In this document: positions 36,131-44,252 of the stretch, in pieces
Layout: the number at the start of each line of letters is the position of its first letter
How positions within the stretch are numbered: position 1 is the first letter of the stretch
Assembly (NCBI RefSeq): GCF_017876675.1
Contig: NZ_JAGIOI010000001.1
Span: forward strand, 310,001-374,000
Source: Arthrobacter stackebrandtii
Lineage (GTDB): Bacteria > Actinomycetota > Actinomycetes > Actinomycetales > Micrococcaceae
DNA: 64,000 bases
Direction: 5' to 3'
Notes under the pieces: model-generated
What the model was told of the DNA's origin: nothing
Database searches by the model: none
Seen by the model: only the letters and a program-made list of their open reading frames with translations
Position numbers and translations under genes: made by a program

Positions 36131-38388
36131 TGCCCCGCGAATTCTTGCCGGGCACGACGCCGGACCCCCGCCTCCCAGCCGGACCGTCCGCTGCCGCCGT
36201 GCGTGCGGCCGGGACGGGCTCCGGGCCCGGTTCCGCACCGGCCGCCCCCGCAGGAACCGACACACACTGCCCCTACTGCGCCCTGCAGTGCGCCATGACG
36301 CTGACCCCTGCACCCGGTTCCGCCGAACCCGCCGTCACGGGCCGCGACTTCCCCACCAACCGGGGCGGGCTGTGCCGGAAGGGCTGGACGTCGGCGGCTC
36401 TGCTGGGGCACCCGGAACGGCTCACCGCTCCCCTGCTGCGCGGCCCGGACGGCGTCCACCGCCCCATCGGATGGACGCACGCCCTGGACCTGGCCGCCAT
36501 GAAGCTCGCAGCAACCCGCCGCCTCCACGGCGCGGATGCCGTGGGCGTGTTTGGCGGGGGCGCCCTGACCAATGAGAAGGCCTACCAGCTCGGCAAGTTT
36601 GCCCGGCTGGCCCTGGGCACCTCGCGGATCGACTACAACGGCCGCTTCTGCATGTCGTCCGCGGCGGCTGCCGGCAACCGCGCCTTCGGTGTGGACCGGG
36701 GCCTGCCGTTCCCCGTCGAGGACCTGGACCGGGCCCGCACCATCCTGCTGCTGGGCTCCAACGTGGCCGAGACCATGCCCCCGTTTGTCCAGCACCTGCA
36801 GGGCGCCCGGGCGGCGGGCGGGCTCATCGTGGTGGACCCGCGCCGCACGGCCACGGCGGACTTTACGGCCGACGGCGCCGGGCTCCACCTGCAGCCGGTC
36901 CCCGCCACCGACCTCGTGCTGCTGCTGGGCCTGTGCCACATCGTCATCCACGAGGGGCTTGCGGACCAGGAGTTCCTGGACAGCCGCACCACGGGCCGCC
37001 ATGAGGTGGTCCGCAGCGTGGCGCAGTGGTGGCCTGAGCGGGTGCAGTCGGTGACGGGCGTGCCCGTGCACCTGCTGAGGGAGACCGCCCGCCTGCTGTC
37101 TGACGGTGCCCGCAGCGGCGGCGCCTACATCCTGACGGGCCGCGGCGTGGAACAGCACGCGGACGGCACCGACACCGCCACGGCGGCCATCAACCTGGCC
37201 CTGCTGCTGGGCCTGCCCGGCTCCGCCAACAGCGGCTACGGCACCCTGACGGGACAGGGCAACGGCCAGGGAGGGCGGGAGCACGGACAGAAGGCAGACC
37301 AGCTGCCGGGATACCGCAAGATCACCGATCCCGCCGCCCGCGCGCACGTTGCCAAGGTGTGGGGCGTGGAACCGGACGACATCCCGGGACCGGGGCTGCC
37401 CGCCGTCGAACTTCTTGGCGAACTGGGCCGCAGCGTGCGCAGCTTCCTGATCTTTGGGGCCAACGTTGCGGTCTCGGCGCCCAACGCCTCGAAGGTCGTG
37501 GCGGGGCTGCGGCGGCTGGACTTCCTGGTGGTGTGCGATTTCTTCATGTCGGAGACGGCGCGCGAGGCGGACCTGGTGCTGCCGGTGCGCCAGTGGGCCG
37601 AGGAGGAGGGGACCATGACGAATCTCGAGGGGCGGGTGCTGCGCCGCCGGGCCGCCGTGGCCGCGCCGGCCAGGACGAGGCCGGAGCTGTGGATCATGGC
37701 CGAGCTCGCGCGCCGCCTGCAGGCCCCGTCCACTTTCAGCGACGATCCGGAGGCCGTGTTCACGGAGCTGCGCGCCGCGTCCGCCGGAGGGCTGGCCGAC
37801 TACTCCGGCATCGACTACGCGCTGCTGGATTCCGGCGCCGGCGCCTACTGGCCCTACCCGGCCGGCAGCACGGGCACGCCGCGGTTGTTCACGGACGCGT
37901 TCGCGCATCCTGGCGGGCGGGCCGTCCTGGTGCCGGTCTCCCCCGCCGCCGCGGAGCCGGTCCGGGACGCGCTGTTCGCCGGCAGCACCCTGGCCTTGGT
38001 CACGGGCCGGCTGCTGGAGCACTACCAGTCGGGCGCCCAGACCCGGCGCGTCCCGGAGCTGGCCGGCGCCGTCCCCCGTGCCCTGCTGCTCATCCACCCG
38101 CTGGCCGCCGCCGCCCGCGGCATTGTCGACGGCGGACCGGTCACCATTGCGAACGCGCGCGGCACGGTGCGCTGCACGGCTCTTCACAGCACCACCGTCC
38201 GGACCGACACCGTGTTCCTGCCGTTCCACTTCCCCGGGGAGGAGAGCGCGAACCTGCTCACGGGCGACGCCGCCGACCCCGTCTCCGGCATGCCCGAATT
38301 CAAGGCCAGCTCGGTCGCCGTCACGGCAGGGTGGGCGGAGGCGGACCTTGCCGGGGCACACCTGGCCGGGGCCGGGGTGCCGTCATGA
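36130..38388 (+). CDS. nasC: Assimilatory nitrate reductase catalytic subunit (molybdopterin, 4Fe-4S)
   Basis: The 752-residue protein starts at ATG 36130, overlapping the narK stop. The N-terminal 4Fe-4S ligands are in HCPYCALQCAM and GGLCRKGW. Molybdopterin-binding parts include NYGRFCMSSAA-like YNGRFCMSSAAAAGNRAFG (the Cys likely near Mo), LLLGSNVAETMPPF, VVDPRRTATADFTADG, GQGNGQGGREHGQKADQLPG, and a C-terminal dinucleotide domain (VTIANARGTVRC). It reduces nitrate to nitrite in the cytoplasm. The electron donor is likely the flavoprotein encoded directly after it. No C-terminal 2Fe-2S domain is present in this subunit. Confidence 0.9.
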   Translation: MPREFLPGTTPDPRLPAGPSAAAVRAAGTGSGPGSAPAAPAGTDTHCPYCALQCAMTLTPAPGSAEPAVTGRDFPTNRGGLCRKGWTSAALLGHPERLTAPLLRGPDGVHRPIGWTHALDLAAMKLAATRRLHGADAVGVFGGGALTNEKAYQLGKFARLALGTSRIDYNGRFCMSSAAAAGNRAFGVDRGLPFPVEDLDRARTILLLGSNVAETMPPFVQHLQGARAAGGLIVVDPRRTATADFTADGAGLHLQPVPATDLVLLLGLCHIVIHEGLADQEFLDSRTTGRHEVVRSVAQWWPERVQSVTGVPVHLLRETARLLSDGARSGGAYILTGRGVEQHADGTDTATAAINLALLLGLPGSANSGYGTLTGQGNGQGGREHGQKADQLPGYRKITDPAARAHVAKVWGVEPDDIPGPGLPAVELLGELGRSVRSFLIFGANVAVSAPNASKVVAGLRRLDFLVVCDFFMSETAREADLVLPVRQWAEEEGTMTNLEGRVLRRRAAVAAPARTRPELWIMAELARRLQAPSTFSDDPEAVFTELRAASAGGLADYSGIDYALLDSGAGAYWPYPAGSTGTPRLFTDAFAHPGGRAVLVPVSPAAAEPVRDALFAGSTLALVTGRLLEHYQSGAQTRRVPELAGAVPRALLLIHPLAAAARGIVDGGPVTIANARGTVRCTALHSTTVRTDTVFLPFHFPGEESANLLTGDAADPVSGMPEFKASSVAVTAGWAEADLAGAHLAGAGVPS

Positions 38389-39923
38389 CCGCCCAACATG
38401 TGGTGGTCGTCGGATACGGCCCGGTCTCGGCCCGGCTGGCCGACGGGCTCCTGCCCGCCGTCCGCCGCGGTGAACTGGCGCTGACAATCATCGGGGAGGA
38501 GACGGCAGCCGCCTACAACCGCGTCCTCGTCGCCGACCTCGGGGTCGGCCGGACCACCGAGGAGGCCATTTCCGTCTCGGACCCCGCCGAACTCGCGGCC
38601 GCCGGTGTCTCCGTCCGGATGGGCGTGCGGGTGCGCCGGGTGGACCGCGCCCGGCAGTCCGTGCTCTTGGCCGACGGCACGGCGGTCCACTACAACCGGC
38701 TCGTCTTCGCCACCGGCGCCCGCCCCGTGGTCCCGCCGCTGCACGGGCTCAATCCGGATCCGGCAGCGCGTGCCGCCCTGCCCCGTGGCGTCACCGCGCT
38801 GCGCAACCTTGCCGATGCCGCGGTGCTGCGCCACGCCGTCGACCGCCGCCATCGGGTGGTGGTGCTGGGTGGCGGCATCCTCGGCCTCGAGGCCGCCCTG
38901 GCTGCGCATGACGAGGGCGCCCAGGTCACGGTGGTCCACCACGGCCCGCACACGCTGGGGCGCAGCATCGACGCCGGCGCCGGGCACACCGTGGGCGCGG
39001 CGCTGCGCGCGCGGGGCATCACCGTGGTGGCCGATGCTCGCGCCGTGGGTGTGGAGCTGGGCCGGCCGGACGACGGCGAACCCGCCTTTTCGGGGCTGCT
39101 CCTGGACGGCGGGGCGTGCGTTGCGGGGGAACTGCTGCTGCTTTCCTGCGGCGTCAGGGCGCGGGCCGGGCTGGCCGAGGGGGCGGGGCTGGCGGTGGAC
39201 CGCGGCATCCTCGTGGACCACGGGCTGGCCGCCCTGCATGATCCGAACGTCTTCGCCATCGGCGACTGCGCCCAGGTGCGCTGCCTCGATGTCTCGTGTG
39301 CGGGCTGCGCCCCGGGCAACGGGCCGCCGGGCCTGATCGGTCCCGGCTGGCGGCAGGCCGACTGGCTGGCGGGCATGCTCGCCGGGGCTGCCGGAGCGTT
39401 CGCGGCGGAGGCGCCCGTTCCGCTGCCGGCCGAGCGGGCGCCGGTCATGATGCTCAAGGCCCGCGGCGTGGAGGTCGTGGCGGCGGGAGATGTTGCGGCC
39501 GGGCCGTTTGACGGCGTGCCCGGGCTGGCCGTGAGCGTGTGGGCGGATCCGGAACATGGCAAGTACGTGAAGATGTGCACCCGGGACGGAGTGCTGGCCG
39601 GCTTTGTCAGCGTCGGCATGCCCCGCACGGCGGCCGAGTTGTCGCTGCTGTTCGAGCGGGGGTCCGAACTGCCAGCGGACCGCTCGGCGCTGCTGCGGCT
39701 CGACGGCCCGGACAGCCTGCCGGCGGGAGCCGCGGCCGATCCCGCCCGGACGGTGTGCCGCTGCGCCGGGGTGCCCGCGGAAACCATCACAGCCGCGGTG
39801 GCCGGCGGCTGCGACACCGTGGCGGACGTTTCGGCTGCCACCCGGGCCGGCACGGGCTGCGGCGGCTGCCACGGCGACATCAGGGAGCTGATCGAGGCGC
39901 ACTTTGCCCCCGCCGTCAGTTGA
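38385..39923 (+). CDS. nasB: FAD/NAD(P)H oxidoreductase with BFD-like 2Fe-2S domain, electron donor of nitrate reductase
   Basis: The 512-residue protein begins at ATG 38385, overlapping the reductase stop by four bases. The N-terminal FAD domain (VVVVGYGPVSARLADGL), NAD-binding domain (VVVLGGGILGLEAALAAHDEG) and FAD-closing FAIGDCAQ are clear. The C-terminus has the cysteine-rich BFD-type cluster CRCAGVPAETITAAV and GTGCGGCHGDI. It resembles the N-terminal half of NirB but lacks the siroheme/4Fe-4S half, so it does not reduce nitrite itself. It most likely passes electrons from NAD(P)H to the nitrate reductase. Confidence 0.88.
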   Translation: MTAQHVVVVGYGPVSARLADGLLPAVRRGELALTIIGEETAAAYNRVLVADLGVGRTTEEAISVSDPAELAAAGVSVRMGVRVRRVDRARQSVLLADGTAVHYNRLVFATGARPVVPPLHGLNPDPAARAALPRGVTALRNLADAAVLRHAVDRRHRVVVLGGGILGLEAALAAHDEGAQVTVVHHGPHTLGRSIDAGAGHTVGAALRARGITVVADARAVGVELGRPDDGEPAFSGLLLDGGACVAGELLLLSCGVRARAGLAEGAGLAVDRGILVDHGLAALHDPNVFAIGDCAQVRCLDVSCAGCAPGNGPPGLIGPGWRQADWLAGMLAGAAGAFAAEAPVPLPAERAPVMMLKARGVEVVAAGDVAAGPFDGVPGLAVSVWADPEHGKYVKMCTRDGVLAGFVSVGMPRTAAELSLLFERGSELPADRSALLRLDGPDSLPAGAAADPARTVCRCAGVPAETITAAVAGGCDTVADVSAATRAGTGCGGCHGDIRELIEAHFAPAVS

Positions 39924-39986
39924 ACCGGACCTGCACGCGTTCGGGCCCGCCGGGCCGTCTATTCACAGGTCCTGCCGGCGGTCCGT

Positions 39987-40709
39987 TCAGGCTTGGCCGG
40001 CACCGTTGGCACCGGGAACACCCGCGCCTGCAAGATAGGTGGTCATGATGCCGGTGAACAAATCGTCAGCATTGTGGGGCCCGGGCTGCTCGCCGAGCGC
40101 TCCCGCCAACAGCGGGTACTTGCCGGTCTGCACCGCCTCGGACAGGTACTCCGCACGATCTTTTGCGTTCATGGTGGCAGTCCCGTGGCCGGGGCCGTCG
40201 GCTGATGCCAGCTCATTTTGCACGAAGGCCGAGGCAATGGCCGTCAGCATGGCCACTGCCTGCAGCTTTGCCGGGCCCGAAAGTTCCGCCGGCTCCAAGG
40301 CGGACAGTGCACGTTCCAGATAGCCCAGCGCGTTGGGTCCCATGGAGGGGCGGGCCAGGAGCAGCGGAGCAAGCCACGGGTGGCGGTGCATGATGCACCT
40401 CCCCTGCCGCGCCAGGTCCAGCAGCTGGCTTCGTGCAGGTTCAGAGGACGGGGACAGGTCGTATTCGCCGCTGACCCGATCGATCATCAATTCAACAAGC
40501 TCGTCATGGGATTTCACATACCTGTACAGCGACGCCGCACCGGCACCAATGCCGGCTGCCACCCGGCGGATGGACACCGCGGCCAGGCCTTCGTCGTCGG
40601 CGATGGCGATCGCTGCGGCAACGATCCCGGCGCGCGAGTGTTCCGGTTTCGGTCCGACAGCGGAGCGCTCCGGGCGCCGCCAGACATTAATGGGGTCACG
40701 GGGTGGCAT
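39987..40709 (-). CDS. TetR family regulator divergent from a glycosyltransferase
   Basis: The 240-residue protein has its TetR HTH at about 28-72 (VSIRRVAAGIGAGAASLYRYV), preceded by about 25 extra residues. The C-terminal region resembles the TetR_C domain of tetracycline-repressor-like proteins (LDLARQGRCIMHRHPWLAPLLLA). It is divergent from the glycosyltransferase gene and shares a 103-bp region with an ATTGCGA-N7-TCGCAAT repeat. It probably represses the glycosyltransferase and itself until an antibiotic or other aglycone is sensed. Confidence 0.88.
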   Translation of the reverse strand: MPPRDPINVWRRPERSAVGPKPEHSRAGIVAAAIAIADDEGLAAVSIRRVAAGIGAGAASLYRYVKSHDELVELMIDRVSGEYDLSPSSEPARSQLLDLARQGRCIMHRHPWLAPLLLARPSMGPNALGYLERALSALEPAELSGPAKLQAVAMLTAIASAFVQNELASADGPGHGTATMNAKDRAEYLSEAVQTGKYPLLAGALGEQPGPHNADDLFTGIMTTYLAGAGVPGANGAGQA

Positions 40710-40771
40710 GGCTGCCCACCTTTCCTTTGCTCGCTGGGATTTGGTGCTCCACCCATTTCACTATATCTTTA

Positions 40772-40792
40772 ATTGCGAACAGTGATCGCAAT
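40772..40792. promoter_or_regulatory. Operator-like repeat between tetR and the glycosyltransferase
   Basis: ATTGCGA (40772-40778) and TCGCAAT (40786-40792) form a perfect 7-bp inverted repeat with a 7-bp spacer, in the 103-bp divergent region. The T/A-rich CACTATATCTTTAAT just left of it can act as promoter for either gene. Confidence 0.65.
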
Positions 40793-40812
40793 CAAGCGGA
40801 ATGAGGAATGGC

Positions 40813-42027
40813 ATGCGAGTTCTCATGATCAATCCCGGGACCCGGGGAGACGTGGCACCGATGGCGGGGCTTGGCAGCAGGCTTCAAACACTGGGATTCA
40901 CCGTGGCCATCGCAGCCAATGCCGGCCATGCCCGGCTGGTCACCTCTGCCGGGTGTGAGTACCGGGAACTCCCCGGCGACATGAGCCACCTGGTCAGCCC
41001 TGCACCGCCAGGGAAAAGGGCGACGGGCCCGGACCTCCGAAGGTACATGGGTGAACTGGGCGACTACATGGAGCTGGCCGCCACCGGCACGCTCTCCGCA
41101 GCAGAGCTTGGCGCCGACGTGATTCTGGCCAATTCGATAGCGCCGTACGCCTACGACGTGGCCGAGGCCCTCGGCATCCCCGCCATCGGCGCCCACCTGC
41201 AACCAACCGAAGCGAGCACCGCCTACCCGCCCGTGCTTTTGGGCACTGCCCGCAGCCTGGGCCCGGTCGGCAACAAGCTGCTCGGCTCGCTGATAGCTGC
41301 CGGCAAGGCACCCTACGACGCCCCGAGCGCGCGCATCCGCCACACCCTCGGGCTGGACAGGAAGTCCCGCCCAACTGCCGAACGGCAGCGCCGAAAGGCC
41401 AACCGACAGGTCCTCCACGGCTTCAGCTCCAGCGTCTTCCCACGCCCGTCGGACTGGCGGTCCGGACTTGCCATGACCGGCTACTGGTGGCCGAAGGCCG
41501 ATCCGGGCTGGCAGCCGTCCGCCGAGATGCTTGCATTCCTTGCGGACGGACCACCCCCGGTCTTCATCGGTTTCGGCAGCAGCGAAGCAATGGACGCCGA
41601 ATTCATGCTTGAGACAGTTCGTCGCGCGGGCGTCCGTGCAGTGCTGCAGGGCGTGGCAGGGGTCTCCGAACCGGACGTCCTCAGCATCGGGGATGTTCCC
41701 CACGAATGGCTGTTCCCACAGATGGCTGCCGTGGTCCACCACGCCGGGGCGGGGACGGCCGCGGCAGGGCTGCGCGCCGGGGTTCCGACGGTCAGCGTGC
41801 CGATATACACGGACCAACCGTTCTGGGCCGCCCGGATCTCGTCCCTCGGCGCCGGCCCGCAGCCGGTTCCCTACAAGGAACTGGGCACCGAACGCCTGGG
41901 TGACGTCATCAGGCAGGCCATCACGAGGCCCGAATACGCAGCGAACGCACGCGCGATTGCCATGGCGCTTGCAACGGAAGACGGAACCGCGCCCGTTGCC
42001 GCAGCGTTGCGCGCCTCCGGCCGATAA
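40813..42027 (+). CDS. Family 1 (UGT/MGT-type) glycosyltransferase
   Basis: The 404-residue protein has a GT-B fold. The N-terminus is MRVLMINPGTRGDVAPMAGLG with a nucleotide-independent acceptor half. The C-terminal donor half has VFIGFGSSEAMD and the signature WLFPQMAAVVHHAGAGTAAAGLRAGVP ... VPIYTDQPFWAARI. ATG 40813 is preferred over 40801 since GAGGA lies five bases upstream and the family begins here. Related enzymes glycosylate macrolides, flavonoids or sterols; in soil actinobacteria they often inactivate antibiotics. The linked TetR and shared operator fit inducible detoxification. The acceptor is unknown. Confidence 0.85.
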   Translation: MRVLMINPGTRGDVAPMAGLGSRLQTLGFTVAIAANAGHARLVTSAGCEYRELPGDMSHLVSPAPPGKRATGPDLRRYMGELGDYMELAATGTLSAAELGADVILANSIAPYAYDVAEALGIPAIGAHLQPTEASTAYPPVLLGTARSLGPVGNKLLGSLIAAGKAPYDAPSARIRHTLGLDRKSRPTAERQRRKANRQVLHGFSSSVFPRPSDWRSGLAMTGYWWPKADPGWQPSAEMLAFLADGPPPVFIGFGSSEAMDAEFMLETVRRAGVRAVLQGVAGVSEPDVLSIGDVPHEWLFPQMAAVVHHAGAGTAAAGLRAGVPTVSVPIYTDQPFWAARISSLGAGPQPVPYKELGTERLGDVIRQAITRPEYAANARAIAMALATEDGTAPVAAALRASGR

Positions 42028-42066
42028 CTGCAGGTGCCGGGACCACCTCCGCCCGGGAACAAGACG

Positions 42067-42097
42067 ACGGCGCGCACACCCGGAAGGTGCACACGCC
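42067..42097. repeat. Hairpin downstream of metS and the glycosyltransferase
   Basis: ACGGCG (from about 42067) pairs with CGCCGT (to about 42097) around inner CACACC/GGTGCA pairing, in the convergent gap. It has no clear T-run. It may end both transcripts. Confidence 0.35.
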
Positions 42098-42145
42098 GTT
42101 GTCCCACTCCTCGAAAGAAGGGTCCTTCAGTGAGAAGCCCCGCAG

Positions 42146-42289
42146 CTACAGCTCGTGGGGCATCTCATCGGGGCCCGGGAGCTCGTCTTCGTCCTCGGGG
42201 TGGCGGGCCAGGTTCCACATGGCCAGGGCGAGTCCGCCCCAGACGGTGAGCATGGCGATGATCATCATGGTGATTGCTACCGGTGTCAT
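42146..42289 (-). CDS. metS: Methionine/alanine importer small subunit MetS
   Basis: The 47-residue protein reads MTPVAITMMIIAMLTVWGGL through one membrane helix, then LARHPEDEDELPGPDEMPHEL, an acidic tail. This matches MetS-type small subunits of NSS transporters. It overlaps the metP stop by four bases (ATGA), a fixed arrangement for this pair. It is required with MetP for methionine and alanine uptake in Corynebacterium glutamicum; function here is by homology and context. Confidence 0.88.
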   Translation of the reverse strand: MTPVAITMMIIAMLTVWGGLALAMWNLARHPEDEDELPGPDEMPHEL

Positions 42290-43908
42290 GGCTGCAGCTC
42301 CTTGGCGTTGCCGGTGTCCACGGCGTTGTTGTCCACGTCGCCGTCGAGTTTCTCGAGGGCGTTGAATTCTTCGTACTCGGGGTCCTCAAGCTTGGACTTG
42401 TCGCTCCAGGGAATCAGGGAAAGCAGCAGGGCGCCCACGATGAGCGCGCCCGCCATGCCCCAGCCAAACACGCCGTTGAACCAGGCCGGGTAGCCCGAGT
42501 ACTGCTCGGTGGACTTGGTCTGGATTTCGTTGATGAGCATGTAGCCCAGCGCCACGGGAACCACGCCGCCCACCAGGATGCGCCAGATGGTGCCCATCTT
42601 GATGGAGGAGGTCAGGTTCAGGTGCTTCTGCAGGCGCGGCAGGCTGCTGAGCCCGGCCGAGACCACAATGACCGTCACCAGGGCACAGGCCAGGATGCCG
42701 AACTGGTTCACGAACGCGTCGGAGGTGTCGAGCAGGTGGATGCCGGTCGTCGTCGGGAAGAGGACCAGCGAAATCAGGGCGATGGGAATGGTGACCACCA
42801 GGGTGGCGGCCTTGCGGCTCCAGCCCAGCTTGTCCTGGAACGCCGCCACAATGACCTCCAGGATGGAGATCAGCGACGTCAAGCCGGCAAACACCAGGGA
42901 GCCGAAGAACAGCACGCCGAGGATGGCGCCGAACGGTGCCTCGGAGACGATGGTCGGGAAGGCCACGAAGGCCAGGCCGATGCCGCCGGAGGCCACCTCG
43001 TCCACGGGCTTGCCCGCGGTCACGGACATGAAGCCCAGGGCCGCGAACACGCCGATGCCGGCCAGGATCTCAAAGCCGGAGTTGGCGAAGGCCACCACCA
43101 TGCCGGAGCCGGTGAGGTCGGTCTTGCGCTTGAGGTAGGAGGAGTAGGTGACCATGATGCCGAAAGCCACGGACAGCGAGAAGAAGATGTGGCCAAACGC
43201 GGCCGCCCACACGCCGGGGTTCTGCAGGGATGCCCAGTTCGGGGTGAAGAAGGCGTTCAGGCCCTCCGTGGCGCCGTCCAGGAAGAGCGACTGCACCACG
43301 AGGATCACAAACATGACCACCAGCAGCGGCAGGAACACGGCGTTGGCGCGGGAGATGCCCTTGTTCACGCCGGCCACCATGATCACAATGGTCACGATCC
43401 ACACGGCAAGCATCGGGAAGAACACGCTGGAGACGAAGTCGAAGGAGAGGCCGGCGCCGTCGGCCGCGTGCAGGTATTCGCCGAAGAAGAAGCCCTCGGC
43501 GTCGTCGCCCCAGGCCTTGGTCAGGGAGAACCATGCGTACATGGCCGCCCAGGCGATGATCGCGGCATAGTAGACGGCGATCACGAAGCAGATCAGCACC
43601 TGCCACCAGCCGAGCGGTTCGGCCGCGCGGTGCAGGCGGCGGTAAGAGAGGGGGGCCGAGCCGCGGAAGCGGTGGCCGATCGAGTAGTCAAGGAACAGCA
43701 GCGGGATGCCGGCGCACAGCAGCGCCACCAAGTACGGGATCAGGAAGGCGCCGCCGCCGTTTTCGTAGGCGACGTAGGGGAATCGCCAAATGTTACCCAG
43801 GCCGACGGCGGAACCGATGGCCGAGAGTATGAACAGTTTTCGCGAGGAGAAAGTCTCTCGACGGGCCGGGGCGGCTGTTCCGCCACGGCCTGCGGGTGAT
43901 GATGTCAT
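42286..43908 (-). CDS. metP: Sodium-dependent methionine/alanine transporter MetP (NSS family)
   Basis: The 540-residue protein has about twelve membrane helices of the LeuT fold. SSRKLFILSAIGSAVGLGNIWRFPYVAYENGGGAF is the conserved first helix region with the Na+/substrate-binding unwound GLGNIWRFP. FFSLSVAFGIMVTYSSYLK is helix 6 and SLISILEVIVAAF helix 8. The acidic C-terminal tail is cytoplasmic. It works with the tiny MetS encoded in an ATGA overlap. It imports methionine, alanine or related neutral amino acids with sodium. Confidence 0.92.
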   Translation of the reverse strand: MTSSPAGRGGTAAPARRETFSSRKLFILSAIGSAVGLGNIWRFPYVAYENGGGAFLIPYLVALLCAGIPLLFLDYSIGHRFRGSAPLSYRRLHRAAEPLGWWQVLICFVIAVYYAAIIAWAAMYAWFSLTKAWGDDAEGFFFGEYLHAADGAGLSFDFVSSVFFPMLAVWIVTIVIMVAGVNKGISRANAVFLPLLVVMFVILVVQSLFLDGATEGLNAFFTPNWASLQNPGVWAAAFGHIFFSLSVAFGIMVTYSSYLKRKTDLTGSGMVVAFANSGFEILAGIGVFAALGFMSVTAGKPVDEVASGGIGLAFVAFPTIVSEAPFGAILGVLFFGSLVFAGLTSLISILEVIVAAFQDKLGWSRKAATLVVTIPIALISLVLFPTTTGIHLLDTSDAFVNQFGILACALVTVIVVSAGLSSLPRLQKHLNLTSSIKMGTIWRILVGGVVPVALGYMLINEIQTKSTEQYSGYPAWFNGVFGWGMAGALIVGALLLSLIPWSDKSKLEDPEYEEFNALEKLDGDVDNNAVDTGNAKELQP

Positions 43909-44013
43909 GCAGGCAACGCTAGCCCATTTGTGATACGCATCTCTTCATTTGGGCCCCAAGGCACGCTGGCGAGGGGCCGCCGTGCGCTGAACGGCCGCCT
44001 CCTGCCCCACTGG

Positions 44014-44058
44014 ACGCCATCGCAGCAATGGCTGGATTTTCGCCGACGCCATCGCACC
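44014..44058. repeat. 32-bp repeat (array 3)
   Basis: One full unit, ACGCCATCGCAGCAATGGCT at its start (44014-44045), is followed exactly 32 bp later by a partial unit ACGCCATCGCACC (44046-44058). The core GCAGCAATGGC and the period match the arrays at 26351 and 27565. Confidence 0.85.
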
Positions 44059-44117
44059 CTGTGCCGGCACCGCACTGCCGCCACAGGAGGGCCAAGGCCG
44101 GTGGAAGGTGATCCGGC

Positions 44118-44210
44118 GGTTGAAACAGCAGTTGATGCGATGCCTGGAATTGAAACAACAGCACATGCGACAAAACCCGCGGATTCATCGCTTGTGCTGC
44201 TGTTTCAACC
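44118..44210. repeat. Compound palindrome with two competing left arms
   Basis: GGTTGAAACAGCAG (44118-44131) pairs perfectly with 44197-44210. A second left arm, TGAAACAACAGCACATGCGA (44151-44170), pairs with 44188-44207 at 18 of 20 positions. The two left arms are related direct repeats and are mutually exclusive in folding. Confidence 0.75.
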
Positions 44211-44252
44211 CGAGCAAGCAGGCTCCGGGCCGGAATCCAGCCCTCCAGGACG

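Larger units (their letters stand above)
43909..44252. other. Intergenic region upstream of metP with repeats
   Basis: There is no gene in these 344 bases. They carry a third locus of the 32-bp repeat family (44014-44058) and a large palindrome (44118-44210). The first about 60 bases next to metP are A/T-richer and probably hold its promoter. Confidence 0.6.

Noticed and set aside
34367-36313. Minus-strand open frame of 648 codons opposite narK
   Set aside because: Gln/Gly/Ala/Arg-rich antisense reading, no domains; the plus strand has clear NarK motifs.
36055-38361. Minus-strand open frame of 768 codons opposite the nitrate reductase
   Set aside because: Antisense reading of a molybdopterin enzyme with full motifs on the plus strand.
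43909-44252. SAM or other riboswitch in the metP leader
   Set aside because: The hairpins there do not show a recognisable riboswitch core; they are simple palindromes and 32-bp repeats.
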